A program made the position numbers and the translations under genes. DNA of 64,000 nt from Cordia subcordata (taxonomy: Eukaryota; Streptophyta; Magnoliopsida; Boraginales; Cordiaceae): NCBI GenBank assembly GCA_028554755.1, contig JAPTOF010000005.1, forward strand, positions 16,652,001 through 16,716,000, in the 5' to 3' direction. The notes beneath the pieces were generated by a model. That model saw only the letters and a list, made by a program, of their open reading frames with translations. It was not told the origin of the DNA and searched no databases. How positions within the stretch are numbered: the stretch's first letter is position 1; the number at the start of each line of letters is the position of its first letter. This document shows positions 1 through 11,949 of this stretch, piece after piece.

Positions 1-29
1 TCCCCTACCCCTATACTGGGGGTAGGGGA
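1..29. repeat. GC-rich perfect hairpin at window start
   Basis: Positions 1-11 are a C-rich arm and about 18-29 its exact reverse complement, separated by a TATACT-like loop. The stem is strikingly GC-rich in an AT-rich neighbourhood. It may be the edge of a mobile element cut by the window boundary; no function can be assigned. Confidence 0.6.
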
Positions 30-546
30 ACAAAACCTTGTCCCATGCCTACTAGGGGTTTTTTTTGACAAAAACTCCATCTTTACTCTTACAATACTCT
101 TACGGAGCGGTGTGAGATGGAATACAATTGCCATTCCTAATAGCTATCCAACTTATCCTAAGGCCACTTTCCACCCCTGCAAAATCTGATTTTCCAAGAC
201 CATTTGTAGCCACTAGAATGCATATATATATTTGGATATACGAAGGCATTATGAGATGGTCGTGAGTCTGTTTCCTAATATGAAATTGACAATTCTATAT
301 GTCATCATAAACTCCATCATTTATTCTTTGTAAACATTATATATTTATAAGATCCTGGTGGGTTAGGTGACGGAATATTAGCAATGTGTGTCTACATATT
401 CCTCTTCTTCACTTCCATGCAATAAAGTTGTGACAAGGATTGCTAACAACTTCATTTTAAATTAGTCAAAAGATGGAGACTTATTGAGTGTGAGAAATCA
501 AAAGCATACAAAATTCCCCTTGTTGTAAGGACTTATTTTGAGAATA

Positions 547-750
547 GGGCTTGTTTGAATTGATATCTTTTTAAATAGAAAAGTATGTTTTTTTAAAAAA
601 TAATATTTTTTTCTATAATAAGTATTTGAATTAAATTTTTAAAAAAATTAAAATTCTATAAAAATCAATTATATATATTCCAGAAGCTAGAAACTAGCTT
701 TTGAAAAAATATTTTTTTCAAAAGTCAAAAAAAGCCAATTGACAGAGCCC
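547..750. repeat. AT-rich foldback (MITE-like) element
   Basis: The left end (GGGCTTGTTTGAATTG) and the right end (CAATTGACAGAGCCC) are imperfect inverted complements, and the interior is A/T runs that also fold back. Similar AT-rich foldbacks occur near 19275-19480, 22740-22930, 51545-51778 and 61260-61480, suggesting a hAT-type MITE group. No target duplication is visible. Confidence 0.4.
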
Positions 751-2706
751 AAAGAGCTAGCATCTTTATTAGTGTGAAACAACTTTTCTTTGACAAATAA
801 AATATAACTACGAATGTGATAATTATATTAAACTTCATTGATCGATCGGATTCATTTTTTAAGAATAAGTTAATATTTCAAACAACTAGCACTTTTAACG
901 ATATATCTTCAATTCCATTTCTTTATATTGTACACCACATTCGGTCCCTTTTTGGTTAATTGCATTTCGCACAATATATAAGCTAGTAAAACAAACTCAA
1001 AAATTTAGGCAGATGCTTGTCATGAAAATGTACCATTTCCATCGATTCTCTCGTACTAAACAGGGGAAAAAAAAAAGAAACTTAAGAAGACGATTGGTGT
1101 TTCAAAGAAGTTCACAAGTTGATTTTAGCATCAAAGTTGCAAAACTCTAGCTAGGTTTCGTACGAACCTAGACTAAATCACATATATAAATACATATATT
1201 TTCGGATGATGATACCATTTGATTTTGTTGCATACGTATAAATATTCTATATTGCCTTATACTCGTTAAACAACAAAATTCTTTCTTAACACCGTAGCGA
1301 GATTCCCGGTCAGCAAATCTTATAAGCTCGACCATTTCATGTTTTTGCAAATCCAAGTCTTATACCCTATTTTTAATTTTACATTTTTTTATTAAACAAT
1401 GTTAGACGTTACTTTACTTTCATTACGCATTTGTGGTTTTCTATTTATATGCTTAGTTGACATGGTGAAAGAATTAAAGTAAAAACGAAACAGGCGGTAC
1501 AGGTGATGAAAAGAAAATGATATATTTAATAATATGTAATTTTGATTGTGTTGATTATTATTGTGTACATATTAATGTCAATTTTTAGACTATTATCACG
1601 TATTTATTTTGTTGTGGTGCGTGACAAAAGCCTATGGCTCTGCCACCACAAGCAGGCAAGCCTCACATGCCATAGCTTTACTGGTACAAACGAATATATA
1701 GTAATAAGCTGCTACTTGGTGTTTCATTGTTTACCTAATAATTGTGTCACCGACATTGAATTCAATTATTCCAAGTTATGCCACCCTGCTGGTCAATTTC
1801 AACAAGTCCAAGTTATTCTTTGAACGTCCTCGTTGACACATTTGTGATGTGCATGGACAAAAACAGAAGATGATTCTCAATACGAATAAAGGTATTGTCA
1901 AATTGATCTAAATGATCTTACCTGTAAAAAACTAAGGTGTAGTTTGATTTGATTTATTATTTATATCTATAATACTGATGCATCTATTTTTTTGGTAAAT
2001 AATATCTTATTTTTCTGTATAATTTATATATTAATACTTTTTTACTAAGACGAAACCAGACTTTAAAAGTAAAGGGGGCAAAATTACAAAATTAAAGTAC
2101 TTATAAAATAAGTCATACATTATATATAAAGAAAAGGGGGGCATTGTGCTTTTTAACCCTTATTTTATAAGGGAGGCAATTTTGAATTTTCAAGTTTTTT
2201 AATAATTTCTTATACAGTAATTTTTTTTTTGAAAAAGAAAATAAGGGGGGCAAGAAATGTGCTACTATATAGTATTCGAGCTATAGTATCAAGTTTCCAA
2301 TCCAACCGACCAATAATAACACCTCAATTAGATCTGATCCAATTATTGTTCATCTATAAATTAAAACTAGAAGACTATATCTAAATTGGTTCATTAATTT
2401 TTCACATACTGACCTACTATACATTTATATGGTTTGGTTGATTGGCACTCCTGTAAGCTCATCTTACGTACAAATTCTACGAGTCCCAATTCTTGTATTC
2501 ACTAAGAACATATTTTTCTTAAATGCAAGACTTCATATTGTAAGGCATTTTCACTGCATAAAAATCTTCCTTTTTTTATAATATTTTCATAACACGGTAT
2601 GGATACAAAAATCGTTAACGTTCCCATTATAAGTAACCTTTACAAATATTCATAATATCATCCAAACCCCACCCACCAACTCAAATTATAGAATTTGCGT
2701 GTATTT

Positions 2707-3586
2707 TGTAACGTCCCATTCCACATTGGTTCTTTGTGAGATTTGTTTATATTTTATAATGACTTGGGTCCATTACTATTGCCATCACTGGCTTAAGCAT
2801 TTTGGGCCAGTTGATTAGGCTCAAGCGTGGTGGCAGCGATGGTTGGGCAGGTGGTTCTGAGTGGTATCAGCGAGCTGGGTAGATTCCACGCCGTGCGGGT
2901 TACGCGTGGTTCTGTTTGTGTTTGAACCGCGACAAGGACGTCACGTCTTTAAGGGAAGGATCTTGTAACGCTCCATTTCATATCGGTTCTTTGTAAGATT
3001 TGTGTACACTTTATAATGGCTTGGATTCACTACTACTGTTATCATTAGCTTAAGCATTTTGGGCCAGCTGATTAGGCTGCTCCATTCCATATCGGTTCTT
3101 TGTAAGATTTGTGTACACTTTATAATGGCTTGGATTCACTACTACTGTTATCACTAGCTTAAGCATTTTGGGCCAGCTGATTAGGCTGCTCCATTCCATA
3201 TCGGTTCTTTGTAAGATTTGTGTACACTTTATAATGGCTTAGATTCACTACTACTGTCATCACTACTACTGTCATCACTAGCTTAAACATTTTGGGCTAG
3301 TTGATTAGGCTCAAGTGTGATGGCGGCCAGTTAGTGCAGGTCGTTCTGAGTAGTATCGAGCGGGCTCGGCGATTCCACGCCGCTGGGGTTTTGGGCTGTG
3401 GTTCTGTTATTGTGTTTGGGCCGCGACGAGGGCGTTGCATCTTTAAAGGGGAGAGTTTGTAACGTCCCATCCCACATCGTTTCTTTGTGAGATTTATGTG
3501 CACTTTATAATGATTTGGGTTCATTACTACTGTCATCACCGACTTAAGTGCGGTGGCAGACCAGTAGTTGGGTCTAGGTCGTTACA
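2707..3586 (+). mobile_element. TRIM retroelement with three LTR regions
   Basis: A non-coding terminal-repeat retrotransposon in miniature. LTR 1 runs 2707-2860, starting TGTAACGTCCCA and ending TTCTGA. One base later comes TGGTATCAG-CGAGC (2862-2875), a close match to the initiator-tRNA-Met primer site TGGTATCAGAGC. A purine tract (AAGGGAAGGA, 2951-2960) precedes the next LTR at 2964. That LTR region continues as a 109-bp tandem array and ends TTCTGA at 3349. A second degenerate primer site (3351-3361), a second internal segment and a purine tract (AAAGGGGAGAG, ends 3455) then lead to LTR 3 (3458-3586, TGTAACG...GTTACA). The whole is LTR-int-LTR array-int-LTR, with no coding capacity. No target duplication was recognised. 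Confidence 0.8.
2970..3300 (+). repeat. 109-bp tandem repeat inside the TRIM LTR
   Basis: The block beginning GCTCCATT(T/C)C starts at 2970, 3079 and 3188, an exact 109-bp period. Each unit runs from shortly after the LTR start to the GATTAGGCT block. The third copy contains a further small duplication of the ACTACTACTGTCATC stretch (about 3249-3281). The units lack both LTR ends, which points to unequal exchange or replication slippage within the LTR rather than separate insertions. Confidence 0.85.
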
Positions 3587-4325
3587 CATGTCCTTGCCTC
3601 TAACTAAAGAGACTTAAATCTCATTAGGTGTCGAGATAATTCATTACCTTTATTATGTACTTATTTGATATTTTCCCTGATTTTTAATGGCAAAATTCGC
3701 GAGAATTATCTCATAACCTTATAGCTGTCATGGATAAGATCTAAAAGTTATAAATTATTTTTACACAATCATTGGCTATTGCTTAGTAACATTATGATTT
3801 ATGAGCCGATCTAATCCTTGGTGACCTATCAATGCTAAGGAAGCAAAGCAAAGTCTCCAATTTTTGGCTCAAACAGCCCAACCCCTTACACATAGTTGCT
3901 AATGGCATTATAGCAGATAAGTCCTGAAAGGAGCCCTTTAGCAGAATATAATAATAATAAGTCTTGTTTATTATTTCCATAATAATTAAGGGTTAAAAAC
4001 AACTACGTCGTTTATACATGCATGTTGTCATTAGTGGGACCCGTTCTTGCATGACTACTCTTTTCTCTCCCCCTCTTTCTATGTAAAACACGAAGCCGTC
4101 AATTCATACTCGAGCGCTTTGAGCTGTTGAAATAGATAGAAAGAGAGAGAAAACAAAACACCAAGTCACCAAGAAACACACACACAAGACACACACTGAA
4201 GCACAACTATTGTGTGCCGAAGGCTAAACCATTGGAGACAAAGAAGAAGAAGAGGAAGAGGAGGAAGAAGAAGAAGACAAGAAGACAAGAGTTGCCGGAA
4301 AAAAGCTTCAGATTCCGGTGAATTT
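3587..4325 (+). other. Upstream region and 5' leader of the CLE gene
   Basis: No protein-coding frame is recognised. From about 4130 to 4325 the strand becomes A/G-rich (GAGA, ACACAC and long GAAGAAGAG runs), typical of a plant 5' leader. No ATG occurs between about 4085 and 4325, so the uORF codon at 4326 would be the first AUG of a transcript starting in this interval. No clear TATA box was found. Confidence 0.5.
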
Positions 4326-4346
4326 ATGTGGGTATTCCGGCGATGA
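4326..4346 (+). promoter_or_regulatory. Six-codon uORF overlapping the CLE start codon
   Basis: ATG at 4326 opens a frame reading M-W-V-F-R-R-stop. Its TGA (4344-4346) overlaps the first ATG of the CLE frame (4343-4345) in an ATGA arrangement. The uORF AUG has a poor context (T at -3, T at +4), while the CLE AUG has G at -3. This suggests leaky scanning or reinitiation onto the peptide gene. Whether the transcript includes it depends on the unmapped transcription start. Confidence 0.6.
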
Positions 4347-4642
4347 TGTCATTCTCCGGTGGAAGAAGACTAGCCATGTTCTCATCTCTGGTGGTGCTGC
4401 TGATCATCTCGGTGCTGCAAATATGGGTTCTCAGCGAAAGCAGAGTTGGGGCCATACGGATATATCCAGAAAGTAGAGGGGCATCAGAGGAATTTAGCCA
4501 AACAATGGAATCTAACGAGAAGAATCAAACTGACCTGTTTCACAAGTACTTCCAAGGAAGAGTTTCTGATCTCAACACTACCACTTTCCAAGACAACAAA
4601 AGAAGAGTCCCAAGCTGCCCAGATCCTCTCCACAACAAGTAG
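4343..4642 (+). CDS. CLE27-like: CLE27-like CLAVATA3/ESR signalling peptide precursor
   Basis: Encodes a 99-residue single-exon prepropeptide. Near the N-terminus are basic residues followed by a hydrophobic stretch (about residues 12-30, FSSLVVLLIISVLQIWVL), read as a secretion signal. A variable region rich in S, E, N and Q follows. The C-terminus is the CLE box RRVPSCPDPLHN (about residues 87-98) plus one Lys. CLE peptides are cut out, modified and perceived by leucine-rich-repeat receptor kinases outside the cell to control meristem and vascular fate. The S-C-P-D-P-L-H-N core matches Arabidopsis CLE27 best. The start is set at the first of two adjacent ATGs (4343); the frame is open a few codons upstream but without an ATG. 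A tiny uORF overlaps the start. Family assignment is firm, the exact orthologue less so. Confidence 0.88.
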   Translation: MMSFSGGRRLAMFSSLVVLLIISVLQIWVLSESRVGAIRIYPESRGASEEFSQTMESNEKNQTDLFHKYFQGRVSDLNTTTFQDNKRRVPSCPDPLHNK

Positions 4643-4738
4643 AATCAAATTTACTCTTTTCTTTTTTGAGTTTTTACTTTTTCATTTAATTTTTTTTCTT
4701 GGGTTCTTATCTGCTGAATTTTTTTACTTGTGTCTTAT

Positions 4739-4826
4739 CCAAAATACCCACGTTTTTCTCATTATTTTAGGATGTTATTTCGATGGTTTTTAGTAATTTA
4801 AAGGGGTAAAACCGTGGGTATTTTGG
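4739..4826 (+). repeat. 14-bp perfect inverted repeat downstream of CLE
   Basis: CCAAAATACCCACG at 4739-4752 is exactly complementary to CGTGGGTATTTTGG at 4813-4826, with a 60-base loop. It starts 97 bases after the CLE stop and so probably lies in the 3' UTR, where it could form a stem. It may instead be a remnant of a small transposon. Confidence 0.55.
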
Positions 4827-5116
4827 CATTTCAAATCCTTTTTTTTGGAACCTAATGAAAATGAACCGATCATGATGTAAATAGAAAGCTCACTTTTAAT
4901 TGGACCCCAAGAAATGGAAGAGATTTTGGATACTTTATCTTTCATATATCTCCAATATTGATTACTAGTACAAATTCTTCCAACACTTCTCTCTCTTGTC
5001 TTTTACATTCTTATCTTGGAGTGGGTGCTCTATTTTTCTATGATAGTCTTCTCTTTAATATTCAAGAATTCATCATTTGTAGAGTCCAAGTGTAGATGAT
5101 AGGTGTGCTACCCATA

Positions 5117-5191
5117 TGTTTAGTCTAGTGATATATTTTTCATTTTAAGTATGTTTAGTCTAGTCTAGTGATATATTTTTCATTTTAAGTA
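5117..5191 (+). repeat. Short tandem duplication
   Basis: The segment TTTAGTCTAGTGATATATTT and the 15 bases after it occur twice in direct succession, with one extra TAGTC in the second copy. It looks like a recent slippage duplication in non-coding DNA. Confidence 0.75.
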
Positions 5192-6909
5192 TTGAAAGTT
5201 TGAAGTTAAATTTTTGATAGAAATGAGTATTGTATTATTAATATTCCTTCAAATAGAAAAAAGAAAAAAAAAGAAAAATCTTGAGCTAGATATACGTATG
5301 GACATTAATATTGTTTTGGTGTTTCTAAGATGCATGGTCAGAATTATTTTTTTTAAAATTAATAAAAATACTTGTTTAATTAATTGAAAAGAACCCCTCT
5401 CACACAAAATATAAAATATTTACATGTATATATTGTTGATTATCTTTCATTTCAATCTTTCAAGATAGTGTTATTCGCAAGGCTGTTTTTACTGTCGCCA
5501 GTTAAATCAAACATTTTCTGCAGCTTGCTTATAAGCTGCTTTCTATCAGTGTCTTCGAAGATTGAGAACTTAGAGATTTCGAGTAGCAATAATTTAGCCT
5601 TTATCGAGGGTCAGACTCTTTTTTAGCAATTTTGGAATTGCTAAAAAGTGACATCTTTTTTTAACCCCCACTTGAAGTAAATTTCATTTCTTTCATATGA
5701 CGTATGTACGTTCACTTTGCTACAATGGGTAATTTTTACATTTATTTACCTGTCTTGGGGTCATCTAGCTACAGGTCCTTGCAGCTTCAAAAAAGATTTA
5801 TCTTAATTTACTATCCTTAGAGTCTTTGTTCATTGCAGCTAAATTTGAACACTTCTCATGAAACAAAGCACCTATGCCTTTTTTTTTTTGGCGAACACTG
5901 CTTTATATCGCTCTTTTACTAGTCTATTGTCCGTATGTTGAACATTATGAAATTTGCTAGTATATGGTAAAGACTATTACATAACAAAGGCCGGTGATAT
6001 ATAATGATAATCTTTTTTTTTTTTCCCAATTTTTTGGTCAGCAAGCACCTATGCTTAGTTGGAGGGAAAAAATACACCCATAATCACCTAAACAATGTGA
6101 TTGATTGGCTATAAATCAGGTTGACTTGTTCATGTTGAAATGTCTGCATTAGATATACACATTTAGTTGCATAAATTCTGGTGCAAAAAATGTTTTCCAT
6201 CTTTTTTCCTCCAAGAGAAGTTTTCCATATTAGTGCAAAGGATGATTTTGGGGAAAATTTGCCTCAAAGTCCGAGAGAGTCTTGGTACAAAAGATTTGCC
6301 ATTAGAATGGATCATTTTAAAAATTTGGTTTGTTCTGAAACAAAATTCTCTATTGACCAAAGTGAATGGATCCCATGAGTATGGTAAAATAATTTAAATA
6401 ATTTATAATTATGAAAATTTTCTCTATATATTGCATGAGGAATTCATCATTACTTTTAAATCTTGCTCTATATGATTATGCGAGGGTTCAAGTCATGAAT
6501 AACTGTTTCACAGTTGGATGACCCTTTTCTCTCTTCCTCTCTCTCTTTAAGAAGAAGACAAATTAATTACCTCTTGCAGTGTAAAGATTACTTCGCCAAC
6601 GGATTGTTGATTCTCTTAAGAGAAGAAAATTTTGATCTCACCACGTTAAATTCCTTTGGTTCTTAAGGGAAAAAGTTTTTAATTTTTGGGTGTCTTTTCT
6701 TGAAGAATTGATCTTTAGAAAAAAAAAAAAAACTTCTATAGTCTTTTTCTCCCTTTATAGTATACTCAATTTTGGAGTAAACCACTAAAGCAATTTTATC
6801 AATAATTGATAAAGACAGTTTCCTCAAAAAAAAATTATCGATTAACTTTATTATTTTAAATTTGGATCAGATCTGCCCAATAATAAGCGGCACCCAATCT
6901 TATTTCTTT

Positions 6910-6952
6910 CACACACACACACACACACTCTCTCTCTCTCTCTCTCTCTCTG
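6910..6952 (+). repeat. Compound (CA)n(CT)n microsatellite
   Basis: About nine CA units run directly into about twelve CT units. Confidence 0.9.
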
Positions 6953-9628
6953 TCCCATTTTGCCTCTTAAACATTGCACTCCGTAGGCCTCATGGGGTGA
7001 GCATGTTGTACTTCTTGTAGTCTCTAATTATTTGTTTGACTCAAAGGTTGCTATTGAACGTGCAAACTTGCCGTCCTGGACACATGGAATCCACTAGTAC
7101 GACATAATACCTAGTTCTTCAAGATCATATTTGACTCAAACTTACCAAATTTCAATATGATTTCAAAGTGATTTTTTAACTACTTTGTTGCGGAAAATAA
7201 ATGTGGTAGAAATGTTCAAAACTCTATGATTCATACTTAGCCCCAAAAAAGAAAAAGAAACACTTTATGAGTCATAAATGATATGATAACTACTAAACCC
7301 CAATCGTTTTTTGAAAAAATTGTTATAAAGAAAGGTTTATGACCGTAGTAAAGATATTCAAACCGGTTTGTCTAAACTATTTTGTAATAAAGAAGATATT
7401 AATGCAGTAAATAGATATATCAATAACTTCTCCATCCTTAACACTCCTACTCATGTACATACATCTCATATTGCCTATATATTACACCATATTGAGTTAT
7501 CGTCTCGTTTAAAAGTTTAAATTTGTAGAGACAAATTTAGTGTATTTATTTATTGTGTCTTACACAAAACAAATGCCAAAGGTAAAGGTGTTTGGCAACC
7601 CCCCCCCCCCCGGTGTCAAATTAGCTCAGAAATTGTTCTTGTGCTTATATGCTTGTCATGGTTAATTCTCAGGTAAACCAATTCAGAAGGCAGAACGCCA
7701 CCGCCTCTCTCGCTCCCCTCACCCTCCTACCTCAGTACCCTACACCAACCCCCCAAAAGGAGAAAAAAGAAAAAAAAAAAAAGGAACAATTTATTTAGAA
7801 ATGCCTCATCCATTATGATTCTGGAGTTTGAGTTAACTTGACCGCGAACTTTATTTTCAACTTTTGTGTTAAGTTTTTTTTATTCGTCTAATTGCTATAG
7901 AATTATCAAATATAATTCTCGTTTGTCCTTGTTTTTTCTTTTCCTGCCTAATTCCCTTGAAAATTTATTTGGACATCATAAGTAGGTTGGGGTCAAAATA
8001 ATTTTTCAGACATCAATTTTATAAGTTTGAGAACAGACAAAGTTGCGTGAAATTTGAGAAACTTTGCAAATCAGTCTCACTTTTCGGCACGTGTCTAACT
8101 TTTGTGAATTTTTTGTAAATAATAACGAATTGACTTTGACCAACGACAATGGCAAATAACAGACTAATGCGCATGCTCTAGCCTTTTTGATTTCAACCCC
8201 ACAAAGTGATTCTTAGCATATAGCTCTCTATGTCTCAATTTTTTCGTCAATGTTTGACTTTTCTGGTGAATGATATACAAATAAATGCAAGAAGTATTTT
8301 GCATTAGTAATTCAATTATTTTAATTAATGGTAAAACTTTGCTCAAAATGGTATAATTTTTAAGATGGACAAATAAAATAAATGGTGTATGATATACCAC
8401 TTCGAGATATCAAATATTATAAAAAAAATTAGTCAATAAACAATCAATTAAGTGGATGGGTACATATTTTGATGGATGTAAGGTACAAATGTAACAAGAC
8501 ATGTGTTGCTTTTAACTTTGTTTTATTTTCCTCCTTAACCTTTTTAATTGTTTTATAAAAATAAGATAGTATATCGTAAAAAAGATATAAACAAATATAA
8601 GATCAAGTTATATGTAGGTAAATCTCGAACATATAAAACTAAGAGGAAATACAATTAACGTCACCAAATTTAATGAAATAAGATTTAATTTATATTCACC
8701 TTGTTCACACCAGAATAAAAAAAGAAAAGAAAAGTGGAATGGCTGGTCGGACGTGAGTCGTCGAAAGAAGTGAGGACAATGTACTGTGGCCAATAAGGAG
8801 AAAGGAATACTTCAACAACAAGTAGAGTATCTTTTAACAGTTATACTGAGAAGATCGATCTTTCATTCTAACACGACCGTCTCTGATTCCATACAACAGT
8901 TTTCTTTAAAAAAAAAAAAAGAACTGATTGACAATATGTTTCAAGAATTGATTGATACCCCATATGTGTGTATATATATATATAACCTTATTTAATTAAA
9001 ATTTGTCGTAAATAGGGTTTGGTAAATTATTTTTACTGTATTTAAGACGTGTAATCACATGCAAATATAATTTGTTTTCGAAGCTTAGATGTGAATAATT
9101 TTAGCATTTTTTTTAAATAGGTGACGGAGAGACTTTATTGTACTTGCATGTTTTTTTATGTGCAGGTTTGATTTGTATGTTTATTGTACTTAACATGTTT
9201 TTTCACTTGTAATTTTGGTTTCTTTTTTAATTTTGTATGTGAATAGATAGTCTTAATATTTTTTAGATGGATAGTAATAAATTTATTATGCTTAACATGT
9301 CTCTCTTGTGGAGGCGTGATTTGTTTTTAAACTTTGCATTTGAATAATTTCAATGTTTTATTAAATATGTTCGGTGAAATTTAAGCCTACCAACCGGGCT
9401 ATGACACCATAATATATGCTACACACATATATATGTGTGTGTATAATGTTTTAGTGAACTACGTACATTGTCTTGTTCATCGTAAAAATTGAAGTTGCAT
9501 GGAGACAAAAACATTATGACTAGGTGTGTACAAAAGAGTGTACAGGCATATGTGTCAGGGGTATTATGGGCATATGCCATCATCATAATTACAATAATAT
9601 TATGATTTTTGGACATTTTCTGGCTGCT

Positions 9629-9646
9629 CTGTGTGTGTGTGTGTGT

Positions 9647-9692
<46 letters not shown>
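9629..9692 (+). repeat. Compound (GT)n(GA)n microsatellite
   Basis: About nine GT units are followed, after TTA, by more than twenty GA units. Apparent open frames through it are artefacts of the dinucleotide repeat. Confidence 0.9.
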
Positions 9693-9693
<1 letters not shown>

Positions 9694-11912
9694 ATGAGGA
9701 GTCTCGTTTTCTGGTGTTTTGGACTAACCATGGAGATGGAGGGTGGTCTTAAATATGGAGAGAGAAAAGAGGAAAAGGAAAAAGAAAAAAATAAAAAAAA
9801 TAAAAGAAAAGCAGAGAAATCGATGTGGGAAAATGCCACGTATTGTGCGGCGGTAGAAGGTTTTTTTTTTTTTTAATAAAAAAGCTGAGGGAGGAGATGA
9901 TCAGATTATTAGAAAGGCTGGTGGTGGAGATCTTTTGTTTGGTAGTGTTTTGGAATGGAATCAAATTGACTTTCCCCTCATTTCTCTGTCTCATTACATT
10001 GACCCTCTCTCATAAGATTAATCTGCGCTTGTGTGTGTGTGTGTGTGTTTCAGTTCATCCTTCGATGCATACGTCCTCAATATATTCAAATCTCTGAAAA
10101 GGATGATGCGATTTGCGAATCATGCGTGCATGATTGTCTCAACATGTTAAAAGATGATTTTGTCAAATTATCATGGAATGGAATTTCATTCTAAAATTAA
10201 TTAATATAAAAAAATGATTCAAGACAATTCTATAATTTACTAGTCATGTGTGATATGATGTGAAGATATAACTTTTCAAATGATTTGGTGAATTATGAGC
10301 GACAAATAATCAAGGTTGAAGATACAATTATGCTGATATGTAGACAAATGTGTGAATGACAATATTAGAGCAAAGACTAAGTTATGAAATTTTATTTCAA
10401 AATCAATTGGTATACTCGAGATTTATATGCACTAGTCTTAGAATTTGTAATTTTTCTTAATATATGACAAGTATGTATATACAGTAAAACATGTACCGTA
10501 TATAATGAGTTTGGTTTTTCTTTTCTTTTATCTGGGGCAATGAGAGATTATTACTTGGTTCAACTAATTAATTATAATAATAAGCTTAGGTGAAGGCCTT
10601 CTCATCCTACTATCTCAAATTTTGTGTTGCATGAAAGGAAGAAACATGGATTAGCCATTCATTAGGTCGACACATGCGTATCATCGTATTAAAAAACTTC
10701 AAGTTTAAAGATGCTGCAGAAAACTTGTTTGGTATATTAATTAAGACGGTGAGTCCAACGTAAAACAAAGATTATGTTGGACTTAACAAACATAAATCTA
10801 CGAGAATTATTAATTTGAGCGGGCTGGTCTCTTTTTTCTTTTTTAAAAGTCAATGAGGAGGGTAGTTGACCACTCCTCTTGGTCATCTTCTCTTTAGCCT
10901 TAATAATTGCTGTGACAATGAAAAGGAATTGAAAAAAAAAAAGAACCCGAAAATAAAGTTATATATGTCACATTTCATTTACTTTTATTAAAAAATTGAT
11001 GGTTAGATAATATCCTTATAATTAATTTTCTATCTATCACCACTCATTTTTATGACTCACTTTTTAAGGTTTAGAAATTTTCTTGTAGTGTTTAGGATTG
11101 AGAAAAACCACCGCTTATAACTATAATTAGCAGCTGGGATCGTACAAAAACCGCATATGGTGGTATATGCGCCTATTCTTTTTTTCTGTTTAGGATTGGT
11201 ACACATTTAAGAGATGACTCTCATCGTATTTGAACAATAGGTTACTCTGTTATGCTTAAAACTTGGGTGACACGTGTTACCATCACATAATAATAACTAT
11301 TTAAGAAGGCGATTCTCTATTCGGAGTCCAAAACCTAGACTGCTACCTGGATTGGTCGGCTGTAATCTCTCAGCTTAACTAAAGTTGGGCTACTTGCTAT
11401 ACTTATACGGGCCTATGCTTCTGATCCAAGCTTTAAATGAAGTGTATCATTTTTTACGTTTCCTCCCAATGGAAATGGTTTCCGAATATTTTCTAATAAG
11501 CATGTTTTGTTATGATTTTTTGTTTTTGGTCAACTTTTATTTTGACTTCGAGTCTCTAAAATGATGATATAATTTCTCCTTTGTTTGAATTTAGGATAAT
11601 AACTTATAGTTCTACTTTTCCATACTTTGGATTTTTTTTTAAAAAAAATTTGTCATGTCAAATGTTTCATAAACAGCTTAATCCTACTTTCGATAAAATG
11701 CGTACCAAAAGAAAATTTCTCGAAGCTATGAAACGATAATTTATTTAGTTTCTTTTTCTATTTCTTTATTTTATAATACTTTCAATAGGAATGGTTATTC
11801 TTTGCTTCCTTTTGCTTCCGTGTATACATTGATCTTCTTCTTGGGTATGAATATTATAAGTTTCATAAAATTTGAAAACAATAATTATTTAGTGCCTTAA
11901 AGTTACCTGGTA

Positions 11913-11949
<37 letters not shown>

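Larger units (their letters stand above)
1..2706. other. Intergenic, no gene seen
   Basis: No open frame resembles a known plant protein. The stretch is AT-rich and holds the terminal hairpin, a foldback element at 547-750, and a segment at about 2040-2260 in which short GGGGGCA-type purine blocks recur between AT-rich spacers. The latter is repeat-like, but I cannot name a family. Confidence 0.6.

Noticed and set aside
4446..4793. 115-codon frame overlapping the CLE gene in another phase
   Set aside because: No family match and it ends in a hydrophobic A/T-driven tail; the CLE frame has the diagnostic peptide motif.
9600..9994. Frames with S/L/F or R/E repeats around 9.6-10 kb
   Set aside because: They read through GT/GA microsatellites and A/T runs.
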